Assembly: GCA_902762305.1 (NCBI GenBank)
Contig: CACWNW010000003.1
Span: 82,662 to 146,661 of the forward strand
Origin: Fibrobacter succinogenes
GTDB taxonomy: Bacteria > Fibrobacterota > Fibrobacteria > Fibrobacterales > Fibrobacteraceae
Reading direction: 5' to 3'
Length of the DNA: 64,000 bases
Below the pieces are notes generated by a model. It was given only the letters and a program-made list of their open reading frames with translations. It was not told where the DNA came from and did not search any database. The translations under genes were made by a program, and so were the position numbers. Positions 7,993-16,834 of this stretch are shown one piece after another. Within the stretch, counting starts at the first letter, position 1. The number at the start of each line of letters is the position of its first letter.

Positions 7993-9270
7993 ATGAATAT
8001 GACAACTTCTTCTAATAACGGTTTCTTTGACAAGTTCGGCGGCAAGTACGTTGCCGAAATCATCCGCCGTCCGCTCGATGACCTCGAAGCGGCATTCAAC
8101 AAGTACATCCACGATCCGGAATTTCTCGAGGAACTGCGCATTATCCAGCGCGACTACATCGGGCGCGAGACCCCGCTGTACTTCGCCCCGACGGCGACCG
8201 AACTCCTGGGCGGTGCGCAGATCTACATCAAGCTCGAAGGCCTTGCCAACACGGGCGCCCACAAGATCAATAACGCCATCGGCCAGTGCCTTTTGGCCAA
8301 GAAGATGGGCAAGACCCGCATTATCGCGGAGACGGGTGCCGGCCAGCACGGGCTCGCCACCGCCGCCGCCTGCGCGAAGCTCGGCCTCGAATGCGTCGTG
8401 TACATGGGCGAAGTTGACGTCCGTCGTCAGCAGCCGAACGTGGCCACCATGGAAATGTACGGTGCGAAGGTCGTGCCGGTCACGAGCGGCAGCCGCACCC
8501 TGAAGGATGCCGTGAACGAGGCCATGCGCGACTGGGCAACAAATTTCAAGAACACGCACTACGTGCTCGGTTCCGCCCTCGGCCCCGCCCCGTTCCCGGA
8601 TATCGTTCGCACGTTCCAGTCCATCATCGGCGAAGAAGTCAAGCGCCAGGCTGCCGAACGTAACATCGACATCGCCGCGATTGTCGCCTGCGTGGGTGGC
8701 GGAAGCAACTCCATCGGCGTGTTCACCCCGTTTATCGAAGACAAGAACGTGCGCCTGATCGGTGCAGAAGCCGGTGGCATCGGCCCGAACATGGGCGAGA
8801 ACGCCTCCCGCATGACGGGTAACGCGAGCCGCGAAGGAATTGTGCAGGGTTACAAGAGCCGCTTCCTCATCGATGAAGACGGCCAGTCGCTGCCGACCCG
8901 CTCCATTTCTGCAGGGCTTGACTACATGGGTATCGGCCCGCAGCTCGCCGCCCTCGGTGAATCGGGCCGCGTGGAATTCACGAGCATCCTCGACAAGGAA
9001 GCGCTCGAGGCCGTGAAGTTCTTCGCCCGCAACGAAGGCATCCTCTTCGCGCTCGAAAGCGCGCATGCCGGAGCCGCCGCCATGAAGATCGCGAAGGAAC
9101 TCCCGAAGGACAAGGCTCTCGTCATCAACATGAGCGGCCGCGGCGACAAGGACATCTTTATCACGAGCCCGGTGTTCCGCCCCGAAAAGTGGAAGGAATT
9201 CCTGAAGGCGGAACTCAAGCGCCTCGAAAACAACGAAGACATCCACGACGCGGAGATAATGAATAATTGA
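7993..9270 (+). CDS. trpB: Tryptophan synthase beta chain
   Basis: 425 aa. ATG 7993 is preceded by AGGA at 10 nt; ATG 7999 would be too far. Catalyses PLP-dependent condensation of indole with L-serine in the TrpAB complex. The PLP lysine lies in NTGAHKINNAIGQ (about residues 87-99), the catalytic Glu in IIAETGAGQHG, and the phosphate-binding loop is GGGSNSIG. The segment before the PLP lysine reads KLEGLANTGAHK rather than the usual KREDLNHTGAHK. Remaining landmarks are typical of TrpB1. The C-terminal extension ends in EIMNN. It is the first structural gene after the attenuator, with trpA 73 bp downstream. Confidence 0.96.
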   Translation: MNMTTSSNNGFFDKFGGKYVAEIIRRPLDDLEAAFNKYIHDPEFLEELRIIQRDYIGRETPLYFAPTATELLGGAQIYIKLEGLANTGAHKINNAIGQCLLAKKMGKTRIIAETGAGQHGLATAAACAKLGLECVVYMGEVDVRRQQPNVATMEMYGAKVVPVTSGSRTLKDAVNEAMRDWATNFKNTHYVLGSALGPAPFPDIVRTFQSIIGEEVKRQAAERNIDIAAIVACVGGGSNSIGVFTPFIEDKNVRLIGAEAGGIGPNMGENASRMTGNASREGIVQGYKSRFLIDEDGQSLPTRSISAGLDYMGIGPQLAALGESGRVEFTSILDKEALEAVKFFARNEGILFALESAHAGAAAMKIAKELPKDKALVINMSGRGDKDIFITSPVFRPEKWKEFLKAELKRLENNEDIHDAEIMNN

Positions 9271-9343
9271 TGATTGATAAATGATAATTGATGATGAATA
9301 ATTTCACTTTTCACTAGAACATTTCAATCAAAGAGTTATCACT

Positions 9344-10096
9344 ATGAACTTAATGTCTCATCTCATTGCCGGGTTCCCGGACGCAGAAACATCCATTGCC
9401 ATTGCCGACGCCCTCGTGAAGGGTGGCGCCAACATCCTTGAAATCCAGCTCGCCTTCAGCGACCCGAGCGCCGATGGCCCTGCCATCCAGACGGCATCTA
9501 CTGTCGCGCTTGAAAAGGGCTACTCCACCAAGCAAGGGCTTGAAGTTGTGAAGAAGATTCACGAACGCCACCCCGAAACGCCCATCTACATCATGACCTA
9601 CGGCTCGCTCGCCTTCACTCCGGGTGTCGAGAACTTCGTGAAGATGTGCAAGGACGCTGGCGTTTCCGCCTGCATCATTCCGGACCTGCCGTTCGATTGC
9701 GACGAGGGCCTCACCGAAGCCTGCAAGAAGCACGGTCTCGAAAACATTCCGGTTGCAGCACCCAGCATGACGAAGGAACGCCTCGAAACGATGGCTTCAG
9801 CAGGGTTCAAGTACATCTATGCGGCTCTCCGTGCAGGCACGACCGGCAGCGAAACCACGATTGACCAGGCAACGCTCGACTTTATCGACACCGTCGGTAA
9901 GGGTGGCGCAAAGGTGCTCGGTGGTTTCGGTATCCGCAATGGTGAACAGTCCAAGGTTTTGAGCAAGCACGTGTACGCCGTGGTGGCGGGTTCCGTTTTC
10001 GTGAACATCGTGCTCGGAAACGGAGACTCTGCCGAAGGCCGCAAGAAGGCGATTGCCGAAATCGAGGCGAAGGCTAGGGAGTTGACAGGCGCTTGA
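9344..10096 (+). CDS. trpA: Tryptophan synthase alpha chain
   Basis: 250 aa, slightly short for TrpA (usually about 265) because the N-terminus begins almost directly at the first strand (MNLMSHLIAGFPDAE). Cleaves indole-3-glycerol phosphate to indole, which is channelled to TrpB. Catalytic Glu is in NILEIQLAFSDP and catalytic Asp in SDPSADGP; the canonical GIPFSDPVADGP appears here as LAFSDPSADGP. The phosphate-binding GGFGIRNG and VAGSVFVN motifs are present. The 73-bp gap after trpB consists of AT-rich near-repeats of TGATGATTGATAA without a promoter, so trpBA is probably one transcript. No other trp genes lie nearby. Confidence 0.95.
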   Translation: MNLMSHLIAGFPDAETSIAIADALVKGGANILEIQLAFSDPSADGPAIQTASTVALEKGYSTKQGLEVVKKIHERHPETPIYIMTYGSLAFTPGVENFVKMCKDAGVSACIIPDLPFDCDEGLTEACKKHGLENIPVAAPSMTKERLETMASAGFKYIYAALRAGTTGSETTIDQATLDFIDTVGKGGAKVLGGFGIRNGEQSKVLSKHVYAVVAGSVFVNIVLGNGDSAEGRKKAIAEIEAKARELTGA

Positions 10097-10135
10097 CAAT
10101 CGCCTCGATGGCTTGCGGGTTTAAGGATTCGTCCG

Positions 10136-11092
10136 TCAGCGGTCTATAATGAGCACCGGGCGCTCTACCGGAATCTCCGGCTTTTGCCTGCAGTCCTTCA
10201 CCTGTTTCTTCAGGCGGTCAAAGAACGCCTTGACCGCCTGCGGATTCGAGGATTCCCAAAAGCCCCCTGCACCGAAGTCGCTTTCGAGAAGGTGCTTTTC
10301 GAGACCCTTGCCATCCCCGAAATTCTTCAGGTACAGGATTTCCACGGAATCACGGAACATCCTGACCGTAGCGCGGGACAGGCAAAGACACCCCCCAGCA
10401 AAAGATTCCCTCTTGGTATCGCGCAAAAGCGAAATAAATTCTTCAAGCTGTTCCGCCGTCAATTCCGTTTTCTTGGGGCGAGTGCAGGTCAATCCCCAGC
10501 TGATTTCCGCACGATCCGCGTTCTTGGCAATTTCATAAAGCGGTGTTCTGATAGTGGTGTCCTGTTCAAGGATCATGCTTTCCAACACACCCTGCATATC
10601 CGTAGCAGAATCCTTGATATCGCAAGCCCTGAAGCTCACTCCCTGCTGGCGTATGAACTGATTGATTTTTCTCATGATAGCAGGTTTCTCGGGTTCCCAC
10701 ACGCCGATGTCGTCCCCGACATAGCCAATCTTTTCGGCAATACGCAGTTCCGCTACAGACAAAGTATCATGAAAGAGTTGCACACGCACGCCCGTAGCAC
10801 AATCTGTATGGAACACATTCAGCAGGGATTCATTCGCATCGGCAAGGCGGAGCATCTGCACGAAGTTCCTGTAGGTACGGCCGCTTATCACCTTACCCTT
10901 CGCATGTTTCCCGAGGCCCACGGGCGTCACGAGCATCATATTTGCGCTGTCAAGAACCTCTATCAACGGCTTTGTCTCGTGCGGGGCTCCTTCCCCGCCA
11001 TCGCGGCAGCATAACACCGCAAGGAACGCCGCCACGACCACGCAAGCCAAAACCGCAATACCGATAAATTTCTTGTTGTTTCGTTTATTCAC
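10136..11092 (-). CDS. Uncharacterised membrane-anchored or lipoprotein-like protein
   Basis: About 318 aa if started at GTG 11090-11092; an in-frame TTG at 11134 would add 14 residues. No family recognised. A basic start (VNKRNNKKF) precedes one hydrophobic segment (about 10-28) that ends in VLCCRDGGEG, either an uncleaved anchor or a lipoprotein signal with Cys in the box. The rest looks like a periplasmic mixed alpha/beta domain with several Cys. It ends 40 bp from trpA, convergently. The start is uncertain because no convincing ribosome-binding site is visible. Confidence 0.6.
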   Translation of the reverse strand: MNKRNNKKFIGIAVLACVVVAAFLAVLCCRDGGEGAPHETKPLIEVLDSANMMLVTPVGLGKHAKGKVISGRTYRNFVQMLRLADANESLLNVFHTDCATGVRVQLFHDTLSVAELRIAEKIGYVGDDIGVWEPEKPAIMRKINQFIRQQGVSFRACDIKDSATDMQGVLESMILEQDTTIRTPLYEIAKNADRAEISWGLTCTRPKKTELTAEQLEEFISLLRDTKRESFAGGCLCLSRATVRMFRDSVEILYLKNFGDGKGLEKHLLESDFGAGGFWESSNPQAVKAFFDRLKKQVKDCRQKPEIPVERPVLIIDR

Positions 11093-11160
11093 GCTCAAAA
11101 TATAACTTGTTTTATCAGACACGTCTTGTTTCAAACAATATTCTCTTTTCTACACGAAAT

Positions 11161-11189
11161 AAACAGTTTTTACAAGAAATAAACTGTTT
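11161..11189. repeat. AT-rich inverted repeat
   Basis: AAACAGTTT (11161-11169) and AAACTGTTT (11181-11189) can form a 9-bp hairpin. The surrounding sequence also has direct near-repeats of ACACGAAATAAAC. It sits between a minus-strand gene start and the 84-nt repeat element. No gene is seen in 11093-11348. Confidence 0.4.
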
Positions 11190-11199
11190 AATATGTGAA

Positions 11200-11283
11200 A
11201 GGCGTCGGCCAAGGATGGGGAGGGTGCAGGGAGGGGCCCGTGCGGCCTTCGCAACTCTGAGCTGGGGCCCCTCCCGCATCATT
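11200..11283 (+). repeat. 84-nt structured intergenic repeat, copy 1
   Basis: Identical to 28096-28179 except for one base (CTCTGAG against CTCCGAG). A perfect 11-bp GC stem, GGGAGGGGCCC (11229-11239) with GGGCCCCTCCC (11265-11275), encloses a small TGCG/CGCA hairpin. It lies 65 bp upstream of hisE. No T-tract follows directly, so it is not a standard terminator. It may be a small mobile or REP-type repeat, or an RNA element. Confidence 0.75.
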
Positions 11284-11348
11284 TTCATACCAGACTTTAA
11301 AAGTTTTTTCTATCTTTTTTTCCGAAAAAAAACATAAAGAGGTCTATC

Positions 11349-11609
11349 ATGACGTTTGAAGAAATGTACGCCCTGGCATGCCAGCGCAAGAAGGAAATGC
11401 CCGAAGGCAAGGGAACCACGGAACTGTTCAAGAAGGGTCCGCACGCCATCGGCAAGAAGCTTGTGGAAGAAGCCGCCGAAAGCTGGCAGGCCGCACGCTT
11501 CGAAAGCCGCGACGCCCAGTGCCTCGAACTTTCGCAGGTGCTCTACTACGTGGCCGTGATGATGGCCGAAAAGGGTCTCACTCTCGAAGAGGTGTACGCT
11601 AAACTATGA
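11349..11609 (+). CDS. hisE: Phosphoribosyl-ATP pyrophosphatase
   Basis: 86 aa, typical length for stand-alone HisE. Hydrolyses PR-ATP to PR-AMP in the second step of histidine biosynthesis. The helical MazG-like fold shows the metal-binding KKLVEEAAESWQAA segment (about 37-50) and the later ELSQVLYYVAVMM helix. AGAGG lies 7 nt before the ATG. Its stop overlaps the hisG start by 4 bp (ATGA), so the two are translationally coupled and encode consecutive enzymes in reverse order (HisG makes the HisE substrate). Confidence 0.93.
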   Translation: MTFEEMYALACQRKKEMPEGKGTTELFKKGPHAIGKKLVEEAAESWQAARFESRDAQCLELSQVLYYVAVMMAEKGLTLEEVYAKL

Positions 11610-12445
11610 TCAAGGTAGCTCTCCCGAACAAGGGCATGCTTTTCGAACCCACGCAGGAACTCCTGAAGGCCTGCGGCTACAAGGCATCCAAGCCCTACAA
11701 GACATTGACTCAGCTCGATACCAAGAACGGCATCGAATTCTTCTTCCTCCGCCCGAGCGACATCCCGATGTACGTGGGCCGCGGCATCATTGACGCAGGC
11801 ATCACCGGCATCGACTTCAACGCCGAAGCGAAGAGTCCCGCGGTGAAGGTCCTGGACCTCCCCTTCGGCGCCTCCAAGATGTGCGCCGCCGTTCCGAACG
11901 ACAGCCCGGTGCAGTCGCTCGACGAACTGAAAGACAAGACCATCGCCACCAGCTTCCCGAACATCGTGGAAGGCTTCTACAAGAAGCAGATGGATTTCGT
12001 GGTGCTCGAGGGCGCCGTTGAAATTTCCGTGAGCCTCGGCGTGGCCGACGCCATCGTCGACGTGGTGGAAACAGGCACGACCCTCAAGCAGGCCGGGCTG
12101 CGCATCGTGGGTGACCCGCTGTTCCGCAGCAACGCCGCCCTGTTCTGCAACCCGCAGAAGACTGAACTCGAAGAAGTCAACACGCTCATCCGCCGCATCG
12201 AAGGCAAGCTCGTGGCCCAGTCGTACATGATGATCGAGTACGACTGCCCCGCCGAACTGCTCCAGAAGGCATGCGAACTCACGCCCGGGCTCGACGCCCC
12301 GACGGTGACCAAGCTGCACGGCCGCGAGTGGTACTCCGTGAAGGCGATGGTCCCGCAAGAAGAGGCGAACGCCATCATGGACAAGCTCTGGGACGCCGGC
12401 GCACGCAGTATTCTGCTGTTCGGCATCAAGAGCGCCCGTATCTAG
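11606..12445 (+). CDS. hisG: ATP phosphoribosyltransferase, long form
   Basis: 279 aa, the long form with a C-terminal regulatory ACT-like domain (about 205-279), so it should be hexameric and feedback-inhibited by histidine without HisZ. Catalyses the first step of histidine synthesis from ATP and PRPP. Visible features are LPNKGML at the N-terminus, GITGIDF, and the PRPP loop around DVVETGTTLKQAGL (about 151-164). It overlaps hisE by 4 bp and is followed after 3 bp by the EAL/HDOD gene. Confidence 0.95.
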   Translation: MIKVALPNKGMLFEPTQELLKACGYKASKPYKTLTQLDTKNGIEFFFLRPSDIPMYVGRGIIDAGITGIDFNAEAKSPAVKVLDLPFGASKMCAAVPNDSPVQSLDELKDKTIATSFPNIVEGFYKKQMDFVVLEGAVEISVSLGVADAIVDVVETGTTLKQAGLRIVGDPLFRSNAALFCNPQKTELEEVNTLIRRIEGKLVAQSYMMIEYDCPAELLQKACELTPGLDAPTVTKLHGREWYSVKAMVPQEEANAIMDKLWDAGARSILLFGIKSARI

Positions 12446-12448
12446 CCC

Positions 12449-13684
12449 ATGCACTCTCTTGCCTACCTAGCACGCCAGCCCATTCTCGATCGCGAAGGGA
12501 AAATCTTCGCCTATGAGCTCCTGTTCCGCGATTCGCCCACGAGCGACACCGCAGTGATTGCGAGCGACATGCTTGCGACGGCGCAGGTTCTCGAGAACGT
12601 ATTGAACAACATCGGGCTCCCGAAGCTCATTGGCGAGCACAAGGCCTTCGTGAACTGCAGCCGCGACATGCTGCTCGACAACCTTTTCGGCCTTTTGAAC
12701 CCGCACTGTTTCGTGCTCGAGGTCCTCGAGGATGTCGAGGTGGACGACGCCCTCGTGAAGGCCGTCGCACACTACTACGCCCGCGGGTTCGAAATCGCGC
12801 TCGACGACTTCATCTTCAACGATGCATTCCTCAAGCGCTGCGCCCCGCTCTTCCCGTTCATCTCGTACGTGAAGATGGACCTCGTGGACAACAGCGACGA
12901 GGACATGGCCAACGCGGCCGCATTCTTCAAGGCGAAGAACATCAAGATTCTCGCCGAGAAGGTGGAGACGAAGGCGAGCTTCAAGAAGTGCCTCGCCGCA
13001 GGCTACGACTACTTCCAGGGCTTCTTCTTCGCGAAGCCCGAACTTGTGACGGGACGGCGCATCGACGCCACCTCCGCAGCGATACTCCGCATCTTGCTCC
13101 TGTTGCGCAAGCACCCGAGCCTGGACGAACTCAGCTCCTGTTTCTCGGATTACGGCGATGTAGCGGCGAACCTGCTGCGCTTCGTGAACTCCGATGCGCA
13201 GTTCAGGAGCCAGAACGTCGCGAACGTACGCGATGCCATCGTATGGATAGGCATGCGGAACATCCAGGAATGGCTGATGCTCATGCTGTACGCCCGCCCC
13301 GAGATGGGCATGACGCCGCAGAGTTCGCCCTTGTTCCAGAACGCGAGCCACCGCGCGAAGTTCCTCGAGATACTTGCCCGCGTAGTGAGCGGCACCGACA
13401 ACGACCTGCCCGCGAAGGCTTTCATGGTCGGGCTCATCAGCCGCATGGACGCGCTGGTCGGGGCCCCGCTCGAAAGCATCCTTACCGAATCGGGCGCCGA
13501 CGAGGACATCCGCGAAGCGCTCCTGAAACGCACCGGCAGGCTCGGCCTGCTGCTCCGCCTCGCAGACGCGGTGGAGCAGGACGACCAGCCCATGATTCTC
13601 GGAATCCTGAAAGAACTGAATTTATCATCCACCCTGTTGAACCGCTGCGTCAACGACGCATACACGTGGGCCCATGAGCACTGA
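12449..13684 (+). CDS. EAL-HDOD signalling protein (YuxH type)
   Basis: 411 aa. The N-terminal half (about 5-200) is an EAL-like domain that starts ARQPILDREGKIFAYELLFR. The EAL triad is replaced by ELL, and most metal ligands appear lost, which is usual for the YuxH family and suggests no c-di-GMP hydrolysis. The C-terminal half (about 205-400) is an HDOD domain (for example LLRFVNSDAQ, VRDAIVWIGMRNIQEWLMLML). Such proteins act in signalling or regulation by protein contacts. It is tightly packed between hisG and recR and overlaps recR by 11 bp, which may reflect compaction rather than shared function. Confidence 0.85.
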   Translation: MHSLAYLARQPILDREGKIFAYELLFRDSPTSDTAVIASDMLATAQVLENVLNNIGLPKLIGEHKAFVNCSRDMLLDNLFGLLNPHCFVLEVLEDVEVDDALVKAVAHYYARGFEIALDDFIFNDAFLKRCAPLFPFISYVKMDLVDNSDEDMANAAAFFKAKNIKILAEKVETKASFKKCLAAGYDYFQGFFFAKPELVTGRRIDATSAAILRILLLLRKHPSLDELSSCFSDYGDVAANLLRFVNSDAQFRSQNVANVRDAIVWIGMRNIQEWLMLMLYARPEMGMTPQSSPLFQNASHRAKFLEILARVVSGTDNDLPAKAFMVGLISRMDALVGAPLESILTESGADEDIREALLKRTGRLGLLLRLADAVEQDDQPMILGILKELNLSSTLLNRCVNDAYTWAHEH

Positions 13685-14270
13685 ACCCGAAAGCCTCGAG
13701 GCACTGATTGCCGAATTCGCAAGCCTGCCCAGCATTGGCCAAAAGACGGCACGCCGGCTGGCGTACCATATGCTGACCAAGCCCAAGGACGACGTGGAGC
13801 GTTTTGCAGGCAACCTCATGAACGCCATCGAGAAGGTCCACCCCTGCCCCAGGTGCCACGCGTTCACCGACCTGGATGTCTGTAGCGTCTGCACTTCGCG
13901 TTCCGGCGCGAAATCGCTTTGCGTGGTCGAGAAGAGTTCCGACATCTTGCCTTTCGAACGCTCCGGGATATTCCGCGGGCTCTACTTCGTGCTGGGAGGC
14001 GTGATTTCGCCGCTGGATGGCATCGGTCCCGAAAACCTGCACCTGCCGCAGCTCGTCGAGCGCGTCAAAAGCGAAGGCATCGAAGAACTGGTTCTCGCCC
14101 TCGGGTCTAGCCCCGAAGCGGACAGCACCGCCTTGATGATAGACCGCATGCTTGCCGGCGTAAACGTGAAGCGTACAAGACTCGCCCGCGGCATCCCGAT
14201 GGGGAGCGATCTCGAATTCATCGACGAGGTCACCATGCTGCGCGCATTCGAAGGGAGGGTAAACCTATGA
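13674..14270 (+). CDS. recR: Recombination mediator protein RecR
   Basis: 198 aa, full length. Works with RecF/RecO to load RecA at gaps. It has an N-terminal helix-hairpin-helix (ASLPSIGQKTARRLAYHML), a C4 zinc finger CPRC...CSVC (about 58-73), and a Toprim domain (LCVVEKSSDILPFERSG, LALGSSPEADSTALMI). The C-terminal ARGIPMGSDLEFIDEVTMLRAFEGR is the usual RecR signature. It overlaps both neighbours (11 bp and 4 bp). Confidence 0.97.
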   Translation: MSTEPESLEALIAEFASLPSIGQKTARRLAYHMLTKPKDDVERFAGNLMNAIEKVHPCPRCHAFTDLDVCSVCTSRSGAKSLCVVEKSSDILPFERSGIFRGLYFVLGGVISPLDGIGPENLHLPQLVERVKSEGIEELVLALGSSPEADSTALMIDRMLAGVNVKRTRLARGIPMGSDLEFIDEVTMLRAFEGRVNL

Positions 14271-14908
14271 TGAACCCGGTCAAGTTCGGCGACTTCACTG
14301 TCACTTCCGCGGAATTCGTGAAGGCGGCGGTGAACCTCAAGGGCCTTCCCGAAGAGCGCCTCCCCCAGGTCGCATTCCTCGGGCGTTCCAACGTGGGCAA
14401 ATCTTCGCTCATGAATGCCCTCATGGGGCAGAAAAAACTGGTAAAAGTGAGCGCAACCCCCGGAAAAACGCGCGAAATAAATTTTTTTAAGGTCAATAAC
14501 CGATTTTTTCTTGTAGATTTACCTGGTGTAGGCTTTGCCAAGGTTAGCAATTCCAAGCGCGACGAAATGGCCGACTTTATCCGCGAGTACGTGGAAAAGT
14601 GCCAGGACCTGCGCGGGCTTGTGTACCTGGTGGACATACGCCACGGAGGCACGCCCATCGACATCGAGACGGTGGAGAGCATCCGAGAAACAGGTTGCCC
14701 CGTGCTGGTCATCGCCAGCAAGCGGGACAAGGTGAACCAGTCCGAACTGGCGAAGAACCTGAAGCTCATTCAGGAACGCCTCTCGCTGCCCACCAAGCCC
14801 CTGTGCGTTAGTTCCATCAAGAAGCACGGACTGGAAGCCCTTTGGCAAGAGATACTGAGTGCTGTGAACGGGACGAACGAAACAGATGGAAGTACAGGCG
14901 AACAATAA
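14267..14908 (+). CDS. engB: Ribosome-biogenesis GTPase EngB/YsxC
   Basis: 213 aa, a single-domain TRAFAC GTPase needed for large ribosomal subunit assembly. G1 GRSNVGKSSLMN (about 39-50), G2 around TPGKTREINFF, G3 DLPGVGFA, and G4-like ASKRDKVNQ, where the usual TKxD becomes SKRD. Its 3' end overlaps mlaE by 23 bp. Two start codons in tandem (14267 and 14270) are both possible. Confidence 0.95.
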   Translation: MMNPVKFGDFTVTSAEFVKAAVNLKGLPEERLPQVAFLGRSNVGKSSLMNALMGQKKLVKVSATPGKTREINFFKVNNRFFLVDLPGVGFAKVSNSKRDEMADFIREYVEKCQDLRGLVYLVDIRHGGTPIDIETVESIRETGCPVLVIASKRDKVNQSELAKNLKLIQERLSLPTKPLCVSSIKKHGLEALWQEILSAVNGTNETDGSTGEQ

Positions 14909-15758
14909 AAAACTGACCTTGATCGGCCAGAAGTTCCATGCCCTGGGCATGTTCCTGCTCCGCAGAAATGCAGGGCAAGAAGTCGCACTGTTTGTCCGCG
15001 CCATCGCCTCGATATTCTCCAAGAACAGAAGCTTCAAGGCGGATACGAAGAACATCATCTTGCAGACGTTCTTTACGGGCGTCGAAATCTTCCCCATCCT
15101 CTTCATCGTCGCCACCCTTTTCGGCACCGTCGTCATCATCGAAGTCATTTCCCTCATGGGGAAGGTCGGCTTCTCCGACGTGGTCGGCGGGCTCATGGTG
15201 GTGGTTATCATCCGTGAACTCGGGCCTATCCTCACCGCGTTCCTCATCGCGGGCCGCAGCGGCTCGTCGCTTACCACATACATCGGCGGGATGGTCATCA
15301 ATTCCGAAGTCGACGCGCTCGCGACCATGGGCGTGGACCCCATACGCTACCTGGTGATGCCCGGACTCATCGGCGGCTCCATCGCCACCTTCATCATGAC
15401 CATCATCTTCAGTTCGAGCGCCATCTGCGCCGGATTCCTGATGACAAAGATTGCCATTTTCATCACGGGCAACGCCTTCAACGTACAGCTCACATGGAGC
15501 TACCTCTCCACGGAAATCCTCAAGGCGATGACGTTCACCGACTTCATCTTCATCGTGGTCAAGCCGCTCGTGTTCGGCTGCATCATCACCACGAACGCCT
15601 GCTACCAGGCGATGAACATTCCCCGCGATATCCGCCAGGTCCCGAAAGCGACCGGCAAGTCCGTCATCAAGTCCTTCTTCTATATCGTCTGCGCCGACGT
15701 GTTCATTTCGCTGTTCTACTTCATCGATTACTTTAACGAGATTTCGAAGATCATCTAA
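14886..15758 (+). CDS. mlaE: MlaE-type lipid ABC transporter permease
   Basis: 290 aa with about five membrane spans. The family signature IRELGPILTAFLIAGRSGSSLTTYIGGMV (about 111-140) is clear, followed by MGVDPIRYLVMPG. MlaE permeases with an MlaF ATPase and MCE proteins move phospholipids between the membranes. The next gene begins at its stop codon (TAATG) and encodes the ATPase. An MCE substrate-binding partner is not in this stretch. An N-terminal extension of about 60 residues precedes the permease core. Confidence 0.93.
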   Translation: MEVQANNKKLTLIGQKFHALGMFLLRRNAGQEVALFVRAIASIFSKNRSFKADTKNIILQTFFTGVEIFPILFIVATLFGTVVIIEVISLMGKVGFSDVVGGLMVVVIIRELGPILTAFLIAGRSGSSLTTYIGGMVINSEVDALATMGVDPIRYLVMPGLIGGSIATFIMTIIFSSSAICAGFLMTKIAIFITGNAFNVQLTWSYLSTEILKAMTFTDFIFIVVKPLVFGCIITTNACYQAMNIPRDIRQVPKATGKSVIKSFFYIVCADVFISLFYFIDYFNEISKII

Positions 15759-16573
15759 TGTATAACGAAGCCCTCAGAATCGAAGACCTGCACCTTTCCT
15801 ACAGAGGATTGGTCGGTACCTCGTTCTCGAAGCCGAGATCGCTGGGGTTCTTCGAATCGGGCCTTCAACCGGGTGAACAAGAACTGATTTCGGGAGCGAA
15901 CCTTGTTGTCCAGAAGGGCGAGACGCTCTGCATCGGCGGAGCTTCGGGGCAAGGCAAGAGCGCCCTGCTGCGCGTGATTGCGGGGCTTGCAAGGCCCACC
16001 GCCGGAAGGATCTATATCTTCGGCGAATACATCCCGCCCGAAAGGCTTACCGCGCTGAACATCGCACAGCGCCAGGTGGGGCTCGTGTTCCAGAACGGGG
16101 CACTCATTTCGAACTTGAGGGTGCGCGACAACGTGGCGCTCCCGCTGCGCTACCACAAGATGGGATCGCCCGCCGAAATCGAGGAAAAGGTCAACATGGC
16201 CATGGACCTCATGCGCGTGAGGGATTACGCCAACCAGTTCCCGCATACGCTCAGCGTCGGCATGCAGAAGCGTGTCGCCATTGCCCGCAGCTGGGCGATG
16301 GGCCCGCAGCTCTTGCTCATGGACGAACCGACCGCAGGGCTCGACAACTACAACCGCCGCAACCTGCTACCGCTTATCGACAACATGCGTACGCTGTTCA
16401 AGACGACCATCATCATCGTGACACACGACCTTATGATGGCAAAGGAACTCGGCTGCAAGATAACCTTCCTCTCGCACAAGCAGCTTACAGAGCCGCAATA
16501 TTTCGATGACTGGCTGAACGGCGACACTATCATCACCAGGGATCTCTTCCGCGACCTGCGAAACAGCGGATAG
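15758..16573 (+). CDS. mlaF: MlaF-type ABC transporter ATPase
   Basis: 271 aa. Walker A GGASGQGKSALLR (about 67-79), signature LSVGMQKRVAIARSW (about 167-181), Walker B LLLMDEPTAGLD, H-loop VTHDLMMA. The start overlaps the permease stop by one base. A short insertion between the first strand and Walker A (SKPRSLGFFESGLQPGEQE) is unusual for the family. Energises MlaE-dependent lipid transport at the inner membrane. Confidence 0.92.
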   Translation: MYNEALRIEDLHLSYRGLVGTSFSKPRSLGFFESGLQPGEQELISGANLVVQKGETLCIGGASGQGKSALLRVIAGLARPTAGRIYIFGEYIPPERLTALNIAQRQVGLVFQNGALISNLRVRDNVALPLRYHKMGSPAEIEEKVNMAMDLMRVRDYANQFPHTLSVGMQKRVAIARSWAMGPQLLLMDEPTAGLDNYNRRNLLPLIDNMRTLFKTTIIIVTHDLMMAKELGCKITFLSHKQLTEPQYFDDWLNGDTIITRDLFRDLRNSG

Positions 16574-16834
16574 AGCGGCTTCTCCACATAGTGGATAACA
16601 ACAACTAGACAACATGTTGCCAAGTTTTGTATAGCCGCAGTTCCTAGTTCTGAGTTCCTAGTTACCGGCATCTCTGATTGCAAGAGGCCTCTTGATACCA
16701 GAAATTCTACGAACAGCATTATTGACTAATAACTTTTAGGCAATAAACATCTCCAGACCTTAATTTCTAGGAACGAGTAACTAGTAACTAGTAACTATTT
16801 TCATTATATTGTATCACAAAAAAAGGATTTCATA
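16574..16834. other. Intergenic region with short tandem repeats
   Basis: No gene. Contains GTAACTA three times in tandem (16777-16797) preceded by scattered TTCCTAGTT and GAACTGAG-like near-repeats. A TATATT -10 (16805-16810) and AAAAGGAT ribosome-binding site lead into pyrC. No terminator with a T-tract is visible after mlaF. Confidence 0.5.

Noticed and set aside
16574..16834. Tandem GTAACTA repeats as a CRISPR or iteron array
   Set aside because: Three 7-bp units without spacers and without cas or rep genes nearby.
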